The notes under the pieces are model-generated. The model was given only the letters and a program-made list of their open reading frames with translations, did not search any database and had not been told where the DNA came from. From Athripsodes cinereus (Eukaryota > Arthropoda > Insecta > Trichoptera > Leptoceridae): a stretch of 64,000 bases of DNA. Of the stretch, positions 34,776 to 47,420 are shown in pieces. A program made the translations under genes and the position numbers. The stretch covers positions 5,332,001 through 5,396,000 of the forward strand of contig OX388306.1 of assembly GCA_947579605.1 (NCBI GenBank), read 5' to 3'. Every line of letters starts with the position of its first letter. Positions within the stretch are counted from its first letter, which is position 1.

Positions 34776-36741
34776 AAAAAGGTACGAATATTTTGCACAT
34801 CACTAATCTGTAAGTAGGTATGTAGGTACCTACCTTTTGCTTTCACTACACTATTAATATCATTGCTAGCATGGACTTACCCCACGGAAAAGTGAACGGT
34901 ATGGTACATACATGTTATGTACATATAGCATTTAGTAGTGTGTAGTTTTCTCTCCCTTCCAAGTTTCGTGTGTTGTCTGTTGTGAGACCATATTGTGTTG
35001 GCGGCCAATATAAATGCCCAGTTCACATTATCAGATTCGCAAAGGAGACCTGAACGGAAATGATTTATATTTTTTTAATACCAAAATTATTCCGATCATC
35101 TAACTTTTGAGAAAGGCGTTATCGAATCCTGACATATACGGATGTGTATTAATTTATTTATTACAAGCACAAAACAGACAATAACTACATAGGTATATAA
35201 TACTACTGAAAAAAGGTAAATCTTTCAAATATCAGTTATCATCCAACACCACGCGCCACAATTAATTTAGAAGTTATAAAAAAAGCTACCTGGCATTTCA
35301 GTCATATACACATTACATTCTCGCTCGCTCACTCAATCATCACACTAGCACAACACACGAGTCATTAATTACAAATCAAGGGGAAGGGGGGGGGGGGGTT
35401 GTGTTATCACTGCTATCTGTTGATTGATCGTGTAGAGTTGCTTTCAATATCACAGGTGAAAAAAAATTTATCTTGCTCTTTTGATGTTGGAATTGAGTTG
35501 TCTATCTATTTTTGTCCTTCTATCTGTTACTGTCCATCTATTTATGGTTTTTCTATGTACTTGAATTGTTAAATGTTTTATTGTAACTAAGTCAATTTAT
35601 TTGTGTAATGATAATGTTTAATCGCCAGAAGTGGCATTTGCCATTATCTATGGGTGGCTTCGTATTCAAATTGAAAAGTTAACGTATTAACGAAATATCG
35701 CAATCTTAGACTATGAATGGAAATTAGCTTTAGAAGAAGTTTGATGTTAGATAAAAAATTTAGATTTTATAGTAGGTCTAGGTACCTGTCTCATAAACAT
35801 GATTTAATTTTACTGGAAATTTTTTGCAAAAATAATTAACATTTGTAGAATAAAATGGAGTTTATAAAAACGTGTTTTGACAAAATATATTGTGTACAAC
35901 TAGAAAAAGAAAAGCGACAATCGTTTTATTCTTTGAGAAAAAATAATATTGAGGAAAAAAAAAATTATAAATACGAGGCGTACCTTGAATACAATTTTTA
36001 TCAGTATTTTTTTTTTATTTTTCTTTGGCGACTAATTTGTCTCGGTGCTTGTCCCCGATCAGTATGCGACTAGTGTAAAGAGTTTGATGCCGTGAAAAGG
36101 GCTAAACAACAATAACAACATTCTTTTTATTTGTTGAAACAAGTCAGTAGGGAGAACTATTATTATTATTATTGTAAGAGGGTGTCCCTTTTACTTGTAA
36201 TGAAATTACCTATAAGGTGTCTATATGCTATGTGGGTGTGACACGACGTAATAAACGTTCATGTCGTCATAACCCTGCTGCGCTGCATCAAGCTAACATT
36301 AGTGCGAGTGATCGCTTTAATTGTTTTTGCAATTAGATATTGTCTTTTATATGTTCTTGAAAGAAATTACATGTTTTGGAGGGTTATTCCCGACGTGTGG
36401 AATTTCGAATAAATGAAAATCTTCTGTAGTAGGTATTCGGGTTGTTGGTGAATCTCCTTCAATACTCTATATGTTTGAGGTACCTTTTAGCATTCATCTG
36501 TTTCAAAATAAATAAATCAATGTGGGTTTTTCAGCGCGATGAGGTTTACCACCCATCGTTATACCTTAATTATTTATTACATTTTGTATAACTTCGGCTT
36601 GTATTAATAATCATTCAAATCAAATCCTTGGTTGCCGTTCAGAAAGCCACCGCACCGCCTCTGGGGTCTACTATGGATGTCCATCCAGTCTCCCTCGTAC
36701 TTTTCTCCTAGACACTCCTCCACCAGATTTAAAATAAAATT
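34776..36741. other. AT-rich DNA, nothing recognised
   Basis: It contains poly-G near 35384-35398 and (ATT)n near 36160. The 72-codon frame at 35855 has no domain. Confidence 0.45.
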
Positions 36742-36815
36742 TCGGCACGGAGAGGACAGCTTCTATGTTTATTACACGAAGCTGGCTACCCCACTTGTGG
36801 GATAGTAGTATTTTA
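36742..36815 (+). repeat. Unclassified interspersed repeat 'R230', short copy
   Basis: GGCACGGAGAGGACAGCTTC, TATGTTTATTACACG, AAGCTGGCTACCCCACTTG, TGGGATAGTAGTA. The GCCGTGATGG stretch is deleted. Confidence 0.65.
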
Positions 36816-36948
36816 ATGATTTTGAAAATCTTCAGATTATCAACAAAATGAAGGAGACAGTCTATTTAAGAATATGTAATATAAGATGTTTTTAGGAAAT
36901 GCCTTATTACCTACATATGTGTGATGTTTTATCAAAGCCTACAAAAAC

Positions 36949-36985
36949 ACACCTGTGCACCAAACATTAGTTGGTGCACAGGTGT
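36949..36985. repeat. 15-bp perfect hairpin
   Basis: ACACCTGTGCACCAA (36949-36963), loop ACATTAG, TTGGTGCACAGGTGT (36971-36985). No U-run follows. No function is evident. Confidence 0.9.
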
Positions 36986-37520
36986 AAACTATACTGCCGT
37001 CTGATGTAGAAAATAATAAACTGTACTAAATAAATAATACAATTAAATATATATAAATAATTCAAAGAATAAAATATTCTTTTCTTTCGCGTCGAATTGT
37101 CAATATCATTTATCAATATTGAAATTCATATTTTATTTGTTTGACGAGATTTACACTTCAATTTCAAAATTCATTTTATATAAGCTATAATTTGATCTGA
37201 CGAGTATTTACATTACGTTAAAAAACGATATGACATTTTAACAGGTAAATTTTGACATTTTAAAAGCTAAGTAAATAAATAAATACACACGGCTCTATAG
37301 CTTTATTGTCGTGTTTATTCGTCGCCCCCGTTTTGCTTGGTTATTTGAGTAGTGTTATTTCTAAAGCTGATGAAACGGATACCGAATAATGGGTATTCGG
37401 TTAGCCTCTGAAACGGTTAGTAGCATATTCAGCCATTCTTGTGATATGTTTACCTAAGTGCAAGGTATCATATGTGCAGTATATGCAGCATATGAGCGAG
37501 TGAAAAAATATTTTATTCAC

Positions 37521-37560
37521 AGTTTCAATGTATATTTTCATTAAAATATACATTGAAACT
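37521..37560. repeat. 18-bp perfect hairpin
   Basis: AGTTTCAATGTATATTTT (37521-37538), loop CATT, exact reverse complement 37543-37560. It extends with CAC/GTG after a one-base offset. It resembles the snap-back structures at 16778 and 60584 but shares no sequence with them. Confidence 0.9.
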
Positions 37561-37772
37561 TGTGTATTTTACTCGTCTTGAACAAATTGAAATAAAAATT
37601 TTCGACCAAACGTGCAACACTAAGTATCAAATTTCCATATATTCCATAGATATAGTATCATAATTCATTTATTTACTTTGCCAAACTTATATTCGATTTT
37701 GTCTTGAACATAGATAATATTTTTGTTTTATTTTCGCTTGAAATGTGTGTAAAAATTATTTTATACTATTCT

Positions 37773-37836
37773 AAAACTGTAAAAGGCGAAAGCCGTTTAT
37801 TGCTTGAAATAAATAAATAAATGAAATAAATAAATA
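37773..37836 (+). pseudogene. LINE 3' terminus with GGC-N4-GCC hairpin and (TAAA)n tail
   Basis: ACTGTAAAAGGCGAAAGCCG, TTTATTGCTTGAAATAAATA, AATAAATG, a second AAATAAATAAAT. Same layout as 25605 and 46134. Confidence 0.65.
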
Positions 37837-39834
37837 ATTATGAACTGTAAAATCTTATATATAGGATATTTAGGATTTGCATAGGCTGTATTATTTTTCC
37901 TGCCTTAAATAATTAAGGTGTCCATGAAGCAAATACATACAACAAACAAAAAAAATGTGCCAGTTTGTCTTTTTGTGTCTTTCTCTATTTTTAAATTGAA
38001 TACTTTTATTCGTATCTTAAAAATGCTCAAATAACGTGGATTTCATATGGTTACCGAATATTTATTTTATCTCTAGTTATCTCACAGATCAAACATAACA
38101 CCCATGTGAACTGAATACTGAATAACACGGAACACGTACAGGAATAATGAGTCTTAGTGATTGTTGACAAAACACATTCTGATAATAAAATACTGAGGGT
38201 TATTCCTATCTTTTTTTCATGTTTTCAGGGCTTCATATTTCCGTATTCTATGATAGCATTTTGTACCTTGTATTATCTTCAACAGTATTTTCAATACACG
38301 CAGTAACATTTCTATTACATCACGAGTCTTATATTTGATTTAATTTCTATGTTGTTATCATTACCTTAAAAATGTCGCCCTACTCTGAGACCATACCAGC
38401 TTTTGACCGAGGCGATCTCAGCAGGTTATATCGAGATATGTGGATGTCAAGACTTTGAACAATACTTGAATCAACTCTTAACAATTTTCTTTAGCTAAAT
38501 TAGGTGTTATAGTGTTATTAAAAATACGCAGACATTGAAAGAGACTCACCTACCGCCCGGATAGCTCAGAAGTCTGGGGAATTAATTTATCCGCTTCCAT
38601 TTCCACACTGAACAATTTGTTCACACGAGGGTTGCCTTAGTCCGCACACTGAAAATGCAGACTGTTTGAAATTATTGGCAACAATTATTGTTGGAATTTT
38701 GTCGATTACAGTGAAAAAGGGATCGAAAAAGGTTAGTGAAACTTCGCCAAAGATACTGAAGGATGAAGCATTACGATGCTATCACGTTATCGTTGCTAGA
38801 CGCTGGTGAAGAGTTCCATAATCAAAATTGATAAACATTTGAAAGAATTTACTACTGATCTACATTGCAATCAATAAATTGTCATCGGTTTCTGAAGCGA
38901 GATGGAAATCTCATTCTTTCAAATCACTCTTGAAACAATCATATTATTATGGCTTAAGATGCTAGTATAAGTCGCTCGTGATCAGTGACAATATTTAACT
39001 CGAGTTTATTGCATTTTATCATGTAAATACAAATCCTATTATATGTCATAAAGTCATAACACATACACACAATGTCTTTAGAAAATCTCTGAGTTTATCC
39101 GCAGCTGACCACCAATAATATAGTGCCTTGTGATGATAAATAAAACACCTACTATACAGTAAGTACCTAGTGCCGCATATTATTGTGTATAATATTATAT
39201 TATGATGGTAACTCAGAGGTAGGACGTACGACGCCTTTCTTCAACGTGTATGTGTAAGTATTTTCTTCTCTTACTCCCGTATTATTCACACTCGTAGCAC
39301 GTGCGTACAATTTTAGCGGAAACGTCTCTATATTTTACATTTTATTTCCCTTTGCTTTACATTGAAAGTTCTACGTATTATACCTATTATAATAACTGTA
39401 TACATATTATATCTTAAAAGTAGTACGAATATTCAATAGTTCTTTCTTTGTTACTTTTGATTTGAATCATTCAAAGTGCAAATGCGGTGTTGTTATGTTG
39501 ACTTTTTCTGGGGATGGATCTTATTAAGCTTATTTTTTCTTAAATCTGACCGTAGTTTAGATACTTAATATTTCGTAAGTTATTATATTCGTGCTGACCA
39601 TTTTATTCAAATCATTAATATATTTTTGCGATGGTGAATTGAATTTAACATAGGTAGTTTACTTATGTATTTTTGAGATTGAATGCTATTCAGTACTATT
39701 TTTTATATTATTGATATAATTTTTCTAATTTTGATGCATATTTGAAGAAGGTGAACATTTCCACTTTGGTAACACAATATATCTGTGAATTTCTGTTTGT
39801 TTTTGTGAATATTGTAAAAATAGAATTTCAAATG
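37837..39834. other. AT-rich DNA; one short shared repeat
   Basis: The segment 38355-38430 pairs with 25225-25330 (GAGGCGATCTCAGCAGG). A good-looking acceptor (TTTTTTTCATGTTTTCAG) ends at 38227, but no convincing exon follows. Nothing else recognised. Confidence 0.45.
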
Positions 39835-39990
39835 GTAGAGGCCGATCAAGAGACACCTATATAATCAAACTGAAGAAGGACATGCACTGTGGCACAAACG
39901 TAGAATTAAAGAGACTCAGAAAATAGAGAGGAATGGAGAAGAAAATCGAAACTCGTTGCAGACCAATCCAATGGATTGTAACTCACTACA
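39835..39990 (+). pseudogene. Second, 5'-truncated copy of the 58270-59500 LINE
   Basis: The + strand reads NGRGRSRDTYIIKLKKDM, ELKRLRK, a stop, EEWRRKSKLVADQSNGL and a stop. It aligns residue by residue with the last ~50 residues of the ORF at 58270-59500 and ends in the same nucleotide sequence (CCAATGGATTGTAACTCA). It has one internal stop. Confidence 0.92.
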
Positions 39991-41284
39991 TATAAGAACT
40001 TTAAAAATACGTGTATATATTCATTCACGTCGACTTCTGCATTAAAATTACAAAGTACACGGATATCATTCTTCGTTGGAAAACGTGATTTTGCATCGAA
40101 TGTTGCAAACGCCACATTCCACCCTCCCTTCCTTCTTAGTCACTGACATGAAAAATAGACGAAAAATACAGTCACTATTCCGTTACGTTTCGTTGTTGTC
40201 AATAAAAATTGTGGATGGAAAATCTCTATTGAAATCGTATATAGTTGTAATAAATATCCAGTCCGAGTCCATTCATAAATAATAAGTATGGATGTATGTT
40301 TATATGTCTTCTATGGACACCTTTAAAAGGCGACAATAAAGAGAAGTAGCTCACCGTTCTAAGTTGAATTTATTTATTCATAAAGTTTTTACGGTGTCAG
40401 TGAGACAACGTCTAAATTTAAGTATGGAATGTGAAATATGTTTTTTTATGATTTGTTAAAATAGTTTCAATCTAACTTTCTTCAATACTGCCTACACGCT
40501 ATTTTTCAGTATTCTTATAAAATTGCGACGCTTGTTTGTGCTATCTACGTCGTATATTTTTTTATCAATTTGATGATTATTTTCTAACCTAAACTTAGTT
40601 TAGAGTTGGTGTAATAATAATATTTTGTCTGTGGGAAAATCACGTGTTCTGTAGAAATATTAAAGAGATTATAATATGTAGGCACCCGCATGACGTAGTT
40701 ATGTGTGGATGTATCATTATATTATGCAAAATCGGTCGAGAGTACGCCGATGGGTGTATGTTTGTATGCACCGTGCATGATGGTACCTACTCCGTCGTAG
40801 CGAGTGAACTTCGGCGCGTCTCGAACTCGTCACGTGACTTGAAAGAATGATCATTGCCTAACGGGATTTGAAATGGTAAAGTGTAGTTTTGGAGTGTCTA
40901 CAAATCTACCCCATTTGAAATGGTTTTTGTTTTATTTTGATTGTATGGCAGTTATCGTGTGGAAAATTTGTAATTAGTTTCTTTATGAATGTTATTCATT
41001 TTGAAAAAGTTACGGTGAATTTGATAAAAAAAACTCTTTCTTGCTATTTTAGCTTTGGAGATAAGGTTAATGAACATGCAGCTATGATAAAATATCTGTT
41101 TTTTTTTCTCGTGTTTACTACAAAATGTTAATGTTGCATTATGCCATACCAAATAATTTTACAAACTTTGCTGGTTTATTAATAATTGTAATTGATTTGT
41201 CTGTGTATTGTCATTTGTGTTATAACTGTTTGTTTGTGAAAGAAAATAAAATAAAAATAAAAAATAAAATTAAAAGTAGGCAGA
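39991..41284. other. AT-rich DNA, nothing recognised
   Basis: Frames at 40076-40282 and 40644-40850 are unsupported. No shared repeats noticed. Confidence 0.45.
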
Positions 41285-41540
41285 TGCTCTGTGGATCACC
41301 CGGTAAAGAATTGGTCTCCCACTTTTTTCCATAAGTTGTCTGGTGTCCTTTATAAGGCAGGTTTTCGTAAAAATAAAGACATTTTACATCTTTAATTTAG
41401 CAATTAGGTTTGTCACCCATCCTGAATGTCTTAATTGATTGTTTGTATAGAGATTATGGCTCGCATATGTTTGTTACATGTGGCTGGTTTGCTGGCTACC
41501 CCACAAATGGGATATGCCGTAATGGTATAGTAATAAAAGT
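41285..41540 (+). repeat. Unclassified interspersed repeat 'R230', longest copy
   Basis: This is the most complete copy: GATGCTCTGTGGATCACCCG, GGTCTCCCACTTTTTTCC, GTCTGGTGTCCTTTATAAGG, a central AT-rich part, TGTCACCCATCCTGAATG, TGTTACATGTGGCTGGTTTG, CTGGCTACCCCACAAATGGG, ATATGCCGTAATGGTATAG. There is no open frame and no A tail. It can serve as the reference for aligning the others. Confidence 0.85.
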
Positions 41541-42809
41541 AGATACGTAGTAAAATAAATTTTGTTAAATTTCCAAACTAAACGAATGTTTTATTATTTT
41601 GTTTTTGAACGTAACTTTTTCGTTTCAGAGGCTTTTAAGTATTTAAAGTTGAACACCAATATTTGTGTGAAATACTAAAACTTTTAGAGTTTACAAAGCA
41701 CCAATAATTTGTGTGACAGTCAGTCTGTTCGAGTGTACAGAGCACCAATATAATATTGAATCAAAGGGATCTTTCAATCACGATATTGCAATGACTGATT
41801 CTTCATTTACGTGACACTGCTGCAAATACTAGATAAAATAATATCAAACGGTTGTGTACAACTGGCGTAGAGAGTCTACGACTGTATGTACGTATTACGG
41901 GTTGGGGGTGTCGGGAGTTTGGTTGAGGAATAGCAAGACCTAAGGTAGGGGAGGGCCGATTCACTCAGGTCAAAGAACTTCAACTGCCTGCAGTGTTAGG
42001 TATATATGTATGTGTATCCTACTGGGTGCAGCCGCTACTTGGCTGTAGCTACATATTATTTCCCGGCTTATTATTTATAAAATGTTGTTTTTCCCTACCC
42101 TCTGTACTCGCACTTGTACACATTTATTACCCGTTATTAAAAATACAGAATAATCGCTATTCCTTTTGTTAAGTCTTGCTCATTGACACCTTATTCATGA
42201 ACAAAATTAAGCCGTGTTCCGACTTGACATTATAAAATTGTGTTTTGTTAGAATTATTCCCGGTAGGTGCTTTTTGACGCATTTTGGCAATAGAAAAACT
42301 GCCATTTGAAAAATTCAAAAATTCACTGTGAAACAAAATTTATAGGTAAAATTTATCAGTATAGATTTAAAAAAATGGTAGAATATTAAAAGTGTATCAC
42401 AGATCATGTTGTGATTAATGTTTTGGTTTAACTTGATATAAGTCTATTGTCATACTAGATAGGGCTAATAAGCCAGGGCTAAATATACATTGGTGATTAT
42501 AATACTGTTATCGCATACCTATTTTATATCATCACCTCAATAATAATATGAAATATATTGTTTCAAACAGATCCTTTTAAAATTTACTTTTGTTATGTTT
42601 ACTGCATATTTTATCATTATAAATCAGATTTTGGTCGTACAATTTCTGATATTTTCAGCGTAATATATTTAATTCTTAACAGTTTATCTCTGTTTCTCTG
42701 TTTGTTGTGAGAAATAATCAGAAGAAATAAGTGTTGCTTGTATCGTTTATTCTATTTTGTACCTACAGTTATCTTTTATGTATTAGGATTATTGTATTTC
42801 ACAGTTGCA

Positions 42810-42990
42810 TCGGTAAAAGGTCAAGTAAGTTAAATTCTTCTTCTCCTTGTGCAATTATTATTCCCACATGGTGGTGGGGGTCTTCATTTCTTGTTTGGTT
42901 ACGCGACTTGGTTCTGTCGAACGCATCCTCATGGAAAATATCAAGGAAGTTATATATATTTTTTCTTACTTTATTAGAGAGTAACATAAG
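42810..42990 (-). pseudogene. Non-LTR retrotransposon C-terminal relic
   Basis: The minus strand reads FLDIFHEDAFDRTKSRNQTR, NEDPHHHVG and then GEEE. It aligns with the + strand relic at 62640-62815 (VSHEDALDRTKWRNKTRKTP). 'EDA.DR.KWR...R..DP' is a common tail of insect non-LTR proteins. Only this tail survives. Confidence 0.75.
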
Positions 42991-43534
42991 TTTCTAAGAT
43001 CAATAATCATTTAGGATACAATTTGCTAAATAATATCTGACAAAAAACTGGCTTTAGACATTTTTTTATGTGGACTAACAAACAATCGTCAATCGGTCTA
43101 TTTTTGATGTAAGCGTTGAATCGTGTTTCGTTTACAATGAAATGAATTTAGAAACTCGACTATGTTCCTCGCTTTGCTAAAAATACCATCTCGTATTTTG
43201 TTATTTCCTTTCGGGTTATTCTCATTTTCGGCGATAAAATTCATTCAGTCTTCGGTTGTTTCATTCTTCCGGGTGGAGAGAGAATTTCGTAGGGTGTTGT
43301 TCCCTAGAGTCAATTTTACCGAATAGTCTACTTCGGTAAAGTAATATCTTGTTGCTATTATGGATATATCGCGGTGTTACATAGTACTGTTCGCCTCTTC
43401 ACTCTTGTGAAAGTACGTAACAATTTTTCAGATATAGCTCTACTGCCTGATACAGGTATTATGCTTTACTGTTTCTAAGCTCGCCTTGTTTTCACGTTTA
43501 TTATTTCTTATTTTCACATCTTTTAATAATGTTG

Positions 43535-43775
43535 TATGTATGTATGTATAACATTACTTTACCTCTTTGATCAGCAACACTGTCAGTATTTACATTCTCT
43601 AGTCTATAGGAATACTGTTATGAAAAATATCAGAGAGAAGTGAAGAGAGTATTTTCTTGGAAAACCCTTTTACAAATATCTACTGACGAAATGCTTAATG
43701 GGACTATTCATCATATTTAGCTTTAACCAATTTATTTATTATTGTACGGTTTTCTTTCTTTCTTTCTTTCTTGTT
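43535..43775. repeat. Microsatellites (GTAT)n and (TTTC)n
   Basis: GTATGTATGTATGTAT at about 43535-43550 and TTTCTTTCTTTCTTTCTTTC at about 43753-43773. Confidence 0.8.
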
Positions 43776-43837
43776 TTCGCTTTCTATACTTCTTTCGAGA
43801 GTGCACGGTAGAAAGAAGTCCTCTCCTATTTCAATTA

Positions 43838-43920
43838 ATTAAAAATACAGTTTTTAGTTAAACTAGTACTTTATTGAGGTGACCCGGGTTTTGAAATTCG
43901 ATCTCTTTGTGATAAACTCT
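43838..43920 (-). mobile_element. Penelope-like 3' end, PLE-B family, relic
   Basis: Minus strand: GATCGAATTTCAAAACCCGG, GTCACCTCAATAAAGTACTA, GTTTAACTAAAAACTG. It aligns with 12024-12135, same strand. No coding part. Confidence 0.5.
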
Positions 43921-44584
43921 ACCTTCTTATTTATTAATTTAATTGTAGGATTTTCATTATCGTAAAGATATCCATTAACATTCGTCTGTGGTTTATTCTA
44001 CGCGACTTAAATAAACAATGAAAAATGTACCTCATGGTGTCCATTATTTTAAGACTCGCAGAATCGTTTTTTTTTTCATCAATAGAAAGTGAAATAATAG
44101 GGCACAATACATAAGTATTGTAACACAAGCAAGTAAATCAATACCGATTGTATGTAAGGCACTAAGCCATCAATTAGTAGCAACTAAAAACATATGAGCT
44201 ATTTTGGCTTTATCGACCTCCGAACCTAATTGTTTTCTATTATCTGAAAGAGTGACGTTTGTTGTGTTGCAATTACTTGCTACTCTACAGTGTGGGTAGG
44301 TCCCAACCCCCGTGTTTTGTTGTAGAGGGAGGTGGCGGCTGTATTATTGCGGTACTTATTTGGAGTGTGTTATGCAACAACTCATTAAGTCGCTCACCTT
44401 CACCTCTACACAGCACTCTACTTTTTTTATATGTTACATAATTAATTTTCCATATGTTAGTTAATTAATATGTTGTCCTTGTTTTGCTGAAGAATTGAGA
44501 TACTAAACCTAACCAATCCTCTATAACGTACGTTTTAATTAAGTGTTGTATAAATACGTAAATTTTTTATTGTTTTGTCAATGT

Positions 44585-45020
44585 CAATTATAAAATTCCA
44601 ATTTTCTCAATTTGAGGTTGGTGTGGCTTGATTCAGTGCGTAACTACTCCATATCTATCGTTTATTGTTCGTATAGTGGCATATCAGAAAGGTTTTTTGT
44701 GAAATGTGTAGGAACATGTGTTTTGATTACGATTATCCTAGAACAGGTCTACATAGTTAGATAATCCCTTTTCTTACTTGTATTGATCGTATGATTGTAT
44801 TTATTGTTAAATAAATAAATAAATCTATTTTTAAAATAGAAAGAGTGGAAATGGGTTAAATGGCGCACTCTTCTTGACTCCTAGAATTCTTCATTCACTA
44901 TCTCAAAATTTCAACCGTCGATTATCTCGGTTTGAGGTGTGTATGGCTTGAAACATTGTTGGATAACCATCCTTGTAATGATTGTTTGTTGTACGGTGAT
45001 GTATTTGGCAGGCTAGTTAT
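44585..45020 (+). repeat. Two diverged copies of a ~120-bp segment
   Basis: 44595-44700 and 44890-45010 share ATAAAATTCCAA../TCAAAATTTCAA.., TCAATTTGAGG/TCGGTTTGAGG, GTGTGGCTTGA/GTATGGCTTGA, and GTTTATTGTTCGTATAGTGG / TGTTTGTTGTACGGTGATG. It is an old tandem duplication or two insertions of one family. A (TAAA)n LINE-like end lies between them at about 44800-44826. Confidence 0.4.
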
Positions 45021-46133
45021 TATGTATTTATTATTTTGAAAATAAATCAATAGGCAAAACACGCGCGAGCTTAAATTTTGGCTGTACCTAGTAGACATCG
45101 CGTCGTGTCTGTCATTATTATTTTGTGTAGCAAAGCAGTATGTAGCGCCGCTTTCGTAACGTAATATGCAAATAATTTGACACGTGTACGTGTTAAATTA
45201 TTTCAAAAGCTCCTCTCTACGATGAATGATTTATTATTAACGTTTTATCTGCCACGTATGTATACGTTACCTATTGTTAAAAAATATGAAATTATATTTA
45301 TAAAAATTCTTTAAACTCGGCTTTGATCAGAAAATGATATTATTTTAAAAATATTGCTCCACTAGCTGCTCCTTACTTGGAACTTGCTGCGATGGTATGG
45401 ATTAATGAATTTGAATAGATGTAATCTGTATTTTAATTTAACCATAATATACTTTCAATACACTCACAATAAGCAATATACGTAATTGTGTCGTTAAGGT
45501 TTTGCGCACACGTCGACAGCGTGGATATTTTGAATCCTATATTTTAGTTAATGAAGTTCTGATTCTCCATTAGACTAACCACGATGTTTAATTGTCATTT
45601 ATTCCACGAATTTTTTGTATTTTTAGTTACGCAAATCATAAAAAGAAAATAAATACATGAATTAACGCATTCGGACATATCAAGAAAATAATATAGTCAT
45701 TTAATGCATATATCGTTATTAAATTACATATAATATTTATTCAGATATTTAAACGGAAATTATTTTATACTTGAGTAGTTTTACCAGGGTTCGCTTGGGA
45801 AATAAACGTCAAGTTGACAAATTAACCCTTGCTGATACCTTGTATGATAACAATTCTTTATTGAACTAATATTGATCACAATTACATACAATACATAATG
45901 TCATTGTATATTCAAGATAGTATTCATAAGTACTTTCCTAAGATAATAAACTACACTGTATTTTAGTCGGAATGAAAAAAAAAATATAAAATTAATTGAT
46001 GTTTAACTATTATTTTGAATTTAAAAGAAATAGAAGTTGTGGGTTCAGGCAGCTGCAAAAGCGCCATCTATCCATGTTATGTCGTGATATCAACAATGTA
46101 TTAAATTTTCATACAATTCTGATAATTTATTTA
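45021..46133. other. AT-rich DNA, nothing recognised
   Basis: A minus-oriented AATAAAG end at about 45850-45890 may be another LINE 3' terminus. A degraded R230 fragment may lie at 45355-45405. Confidence 0.35.
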
Positions 46134-46565
46134 TTTATTTATTTATTTAATACAATATACGGCAATTGCCTTTACAAGTATACAGATAAACTTTCCAATC
46201 CATAAAAATATAAAAACAATACAAAAATACAAAAACAATATAAAAACATAAAAAAAAACAGACAAAATATTCTCCAGTTAAAGTCAAAAAGTAAAAAGTA
46301 AAAAAAGTAAAAATACTTATATCTTTTTCTTCCAACTTATTGCCGCTGAAGGCTGTTGGGGTTGGCTTCACGTTCTAAGGTTATACATTCTTCTGTTTCT
46401 TATATCATCTTCATCCAGGCCATTTCTCCGCAGGATTCTATTGCATTGTGTCATGGGACCTCGTACAGTGTGTATTATTTTACATATGTCTTTCCTAATA
46501 ATGGAGTCCATTAAGGCCAGATATACAAAGGTAGGGAGAGGTTGAGTGAGCTCACTCTTTCGCAA
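46134..46565 (-). pseudogene. LINE 3' end with hairpin and (TAAA)n tail; possible C-terminal coding
   Basis: Minus strand ends with TTGTAAAGGCAATTGCCGTA and (TAAA)n at 46134-46150, the layout seen at 25605 and 37773. Further 5', a frame at 46565-46368 reads RKSELTQPLPTFVYLALMD, ILRRNGLDEDDIRNRRMYN and a stop. I do not recognise this protein, but its place just upstream of a LINE-like 3' UTR suggests the end of a retroelement ORF. Confidence 0.5.
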
Positions 46566-46924
46566 TTTATCTGTATATATACGAACGGGCTAAAATATTT
46601 ATGTGATGATTATGTACGTATTTGATTATGGTGCAGAAAATTTTACCCCATTCCAAGTAAAATGATCCAAGAATCTCAGCCTGAATTTCACCAGAGGGGA
46701 GAGGGATAGGATTATCTTCAGTTCGTTACACCGGAGTAATTGATACCGTCGATTTTGACGTTTAATAAGAGTCTGCTTACGCTGCGGCTGTACTTAGAGG
46801 TAGGTAGGTACCAACTCTAATTAAATACAAGAGAAATTTCATCAAGGTAGACTTAATGAGGCGGGTGGGGAGGCATCATACCGAATCTAATGAATATATG
46901 AATCTGTTTAAATGTTAGTTTTTG

Positions 46925-47075
46925 TTCATCCTTTGTTTATTTATTTAATTATTTCTTCCTTACTGCACATTGAATACAAACAATTTCATAACAAAATACA
47001 ATCATATACGGAGGGCGAATTTACCGCAAAAGTGCGATCTCTTCCGGCTAAATATTTTACCAGACAATTAAAAGG
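46925..47075 (-). pseudogene. LINE 3' UTR relic (GCGATAA..CGCC type)
   Basis: Minus strand: GGAAGAGATCGCACTTTTGC, GGTAAATTCGCCCTCCG, AATGTGCAGTAAGG and a (TAAA)-like end at 46935-46950. The best-preserved of three (with 15722 and 21751). The GAGATCGC..GCG hairpin is the recognisable element. Confidence 0.6.
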
Positions 47076-47224
47076 AGGGGCCAATGTCTTTAGATTATTA
47101 TATTTTTCTCTATGTATATCGTTTGTGGTTAAAGAAAATTAAATGATTTTTATAATTATTCTCGAAGATGTTATGGTTCTCACCTAGTTATCAAGTCGTC
47201 AATACTGTATTTGTAAAGAAAACA

Positions 47225-47400
47225 TAACGAGGCGGGGTTTACTGTAGAACACGGCACGTGTGGGTGTGGCACTGAGAAATCCATGTTATCACACTTACTA
47301 GAGTGTGTCTAGGACTATCATGTGACAGCAAGTGGCTCAGTTTTGAAGAGATATCGGAATGTATGAAGTGACAATACTTTATAAATTTGTATTATAAATG
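47225..47400 (+). pseudogene. Non-LTR retrotransposon C-terminal zinc-knuckle-like relic
   Basis: The + frame reads GTCGCGTEKSMLSHLLECV, a stop, then DYHVT. The C-x-C-G ... H-L-L-x-C order is that of the terminal domain of R1/I-like retrotransposon proteins (compare 10570). Only this segment is left. Confidence 0.5.
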
Positions 47401-47420
47401 TCTCAATCTTCACGGTTTGT

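Noticed and set aside
38210..38300. Exon after a strong acceptor at 38227
   Set aside because: The downstream frame soon stops and no donor is found; no branch site as clear as at 12532.
45355..45405. Further R230 copy
   Set aside because: Only GGAACTTGCTGCGATGGTAT resembles the family; too short to count.
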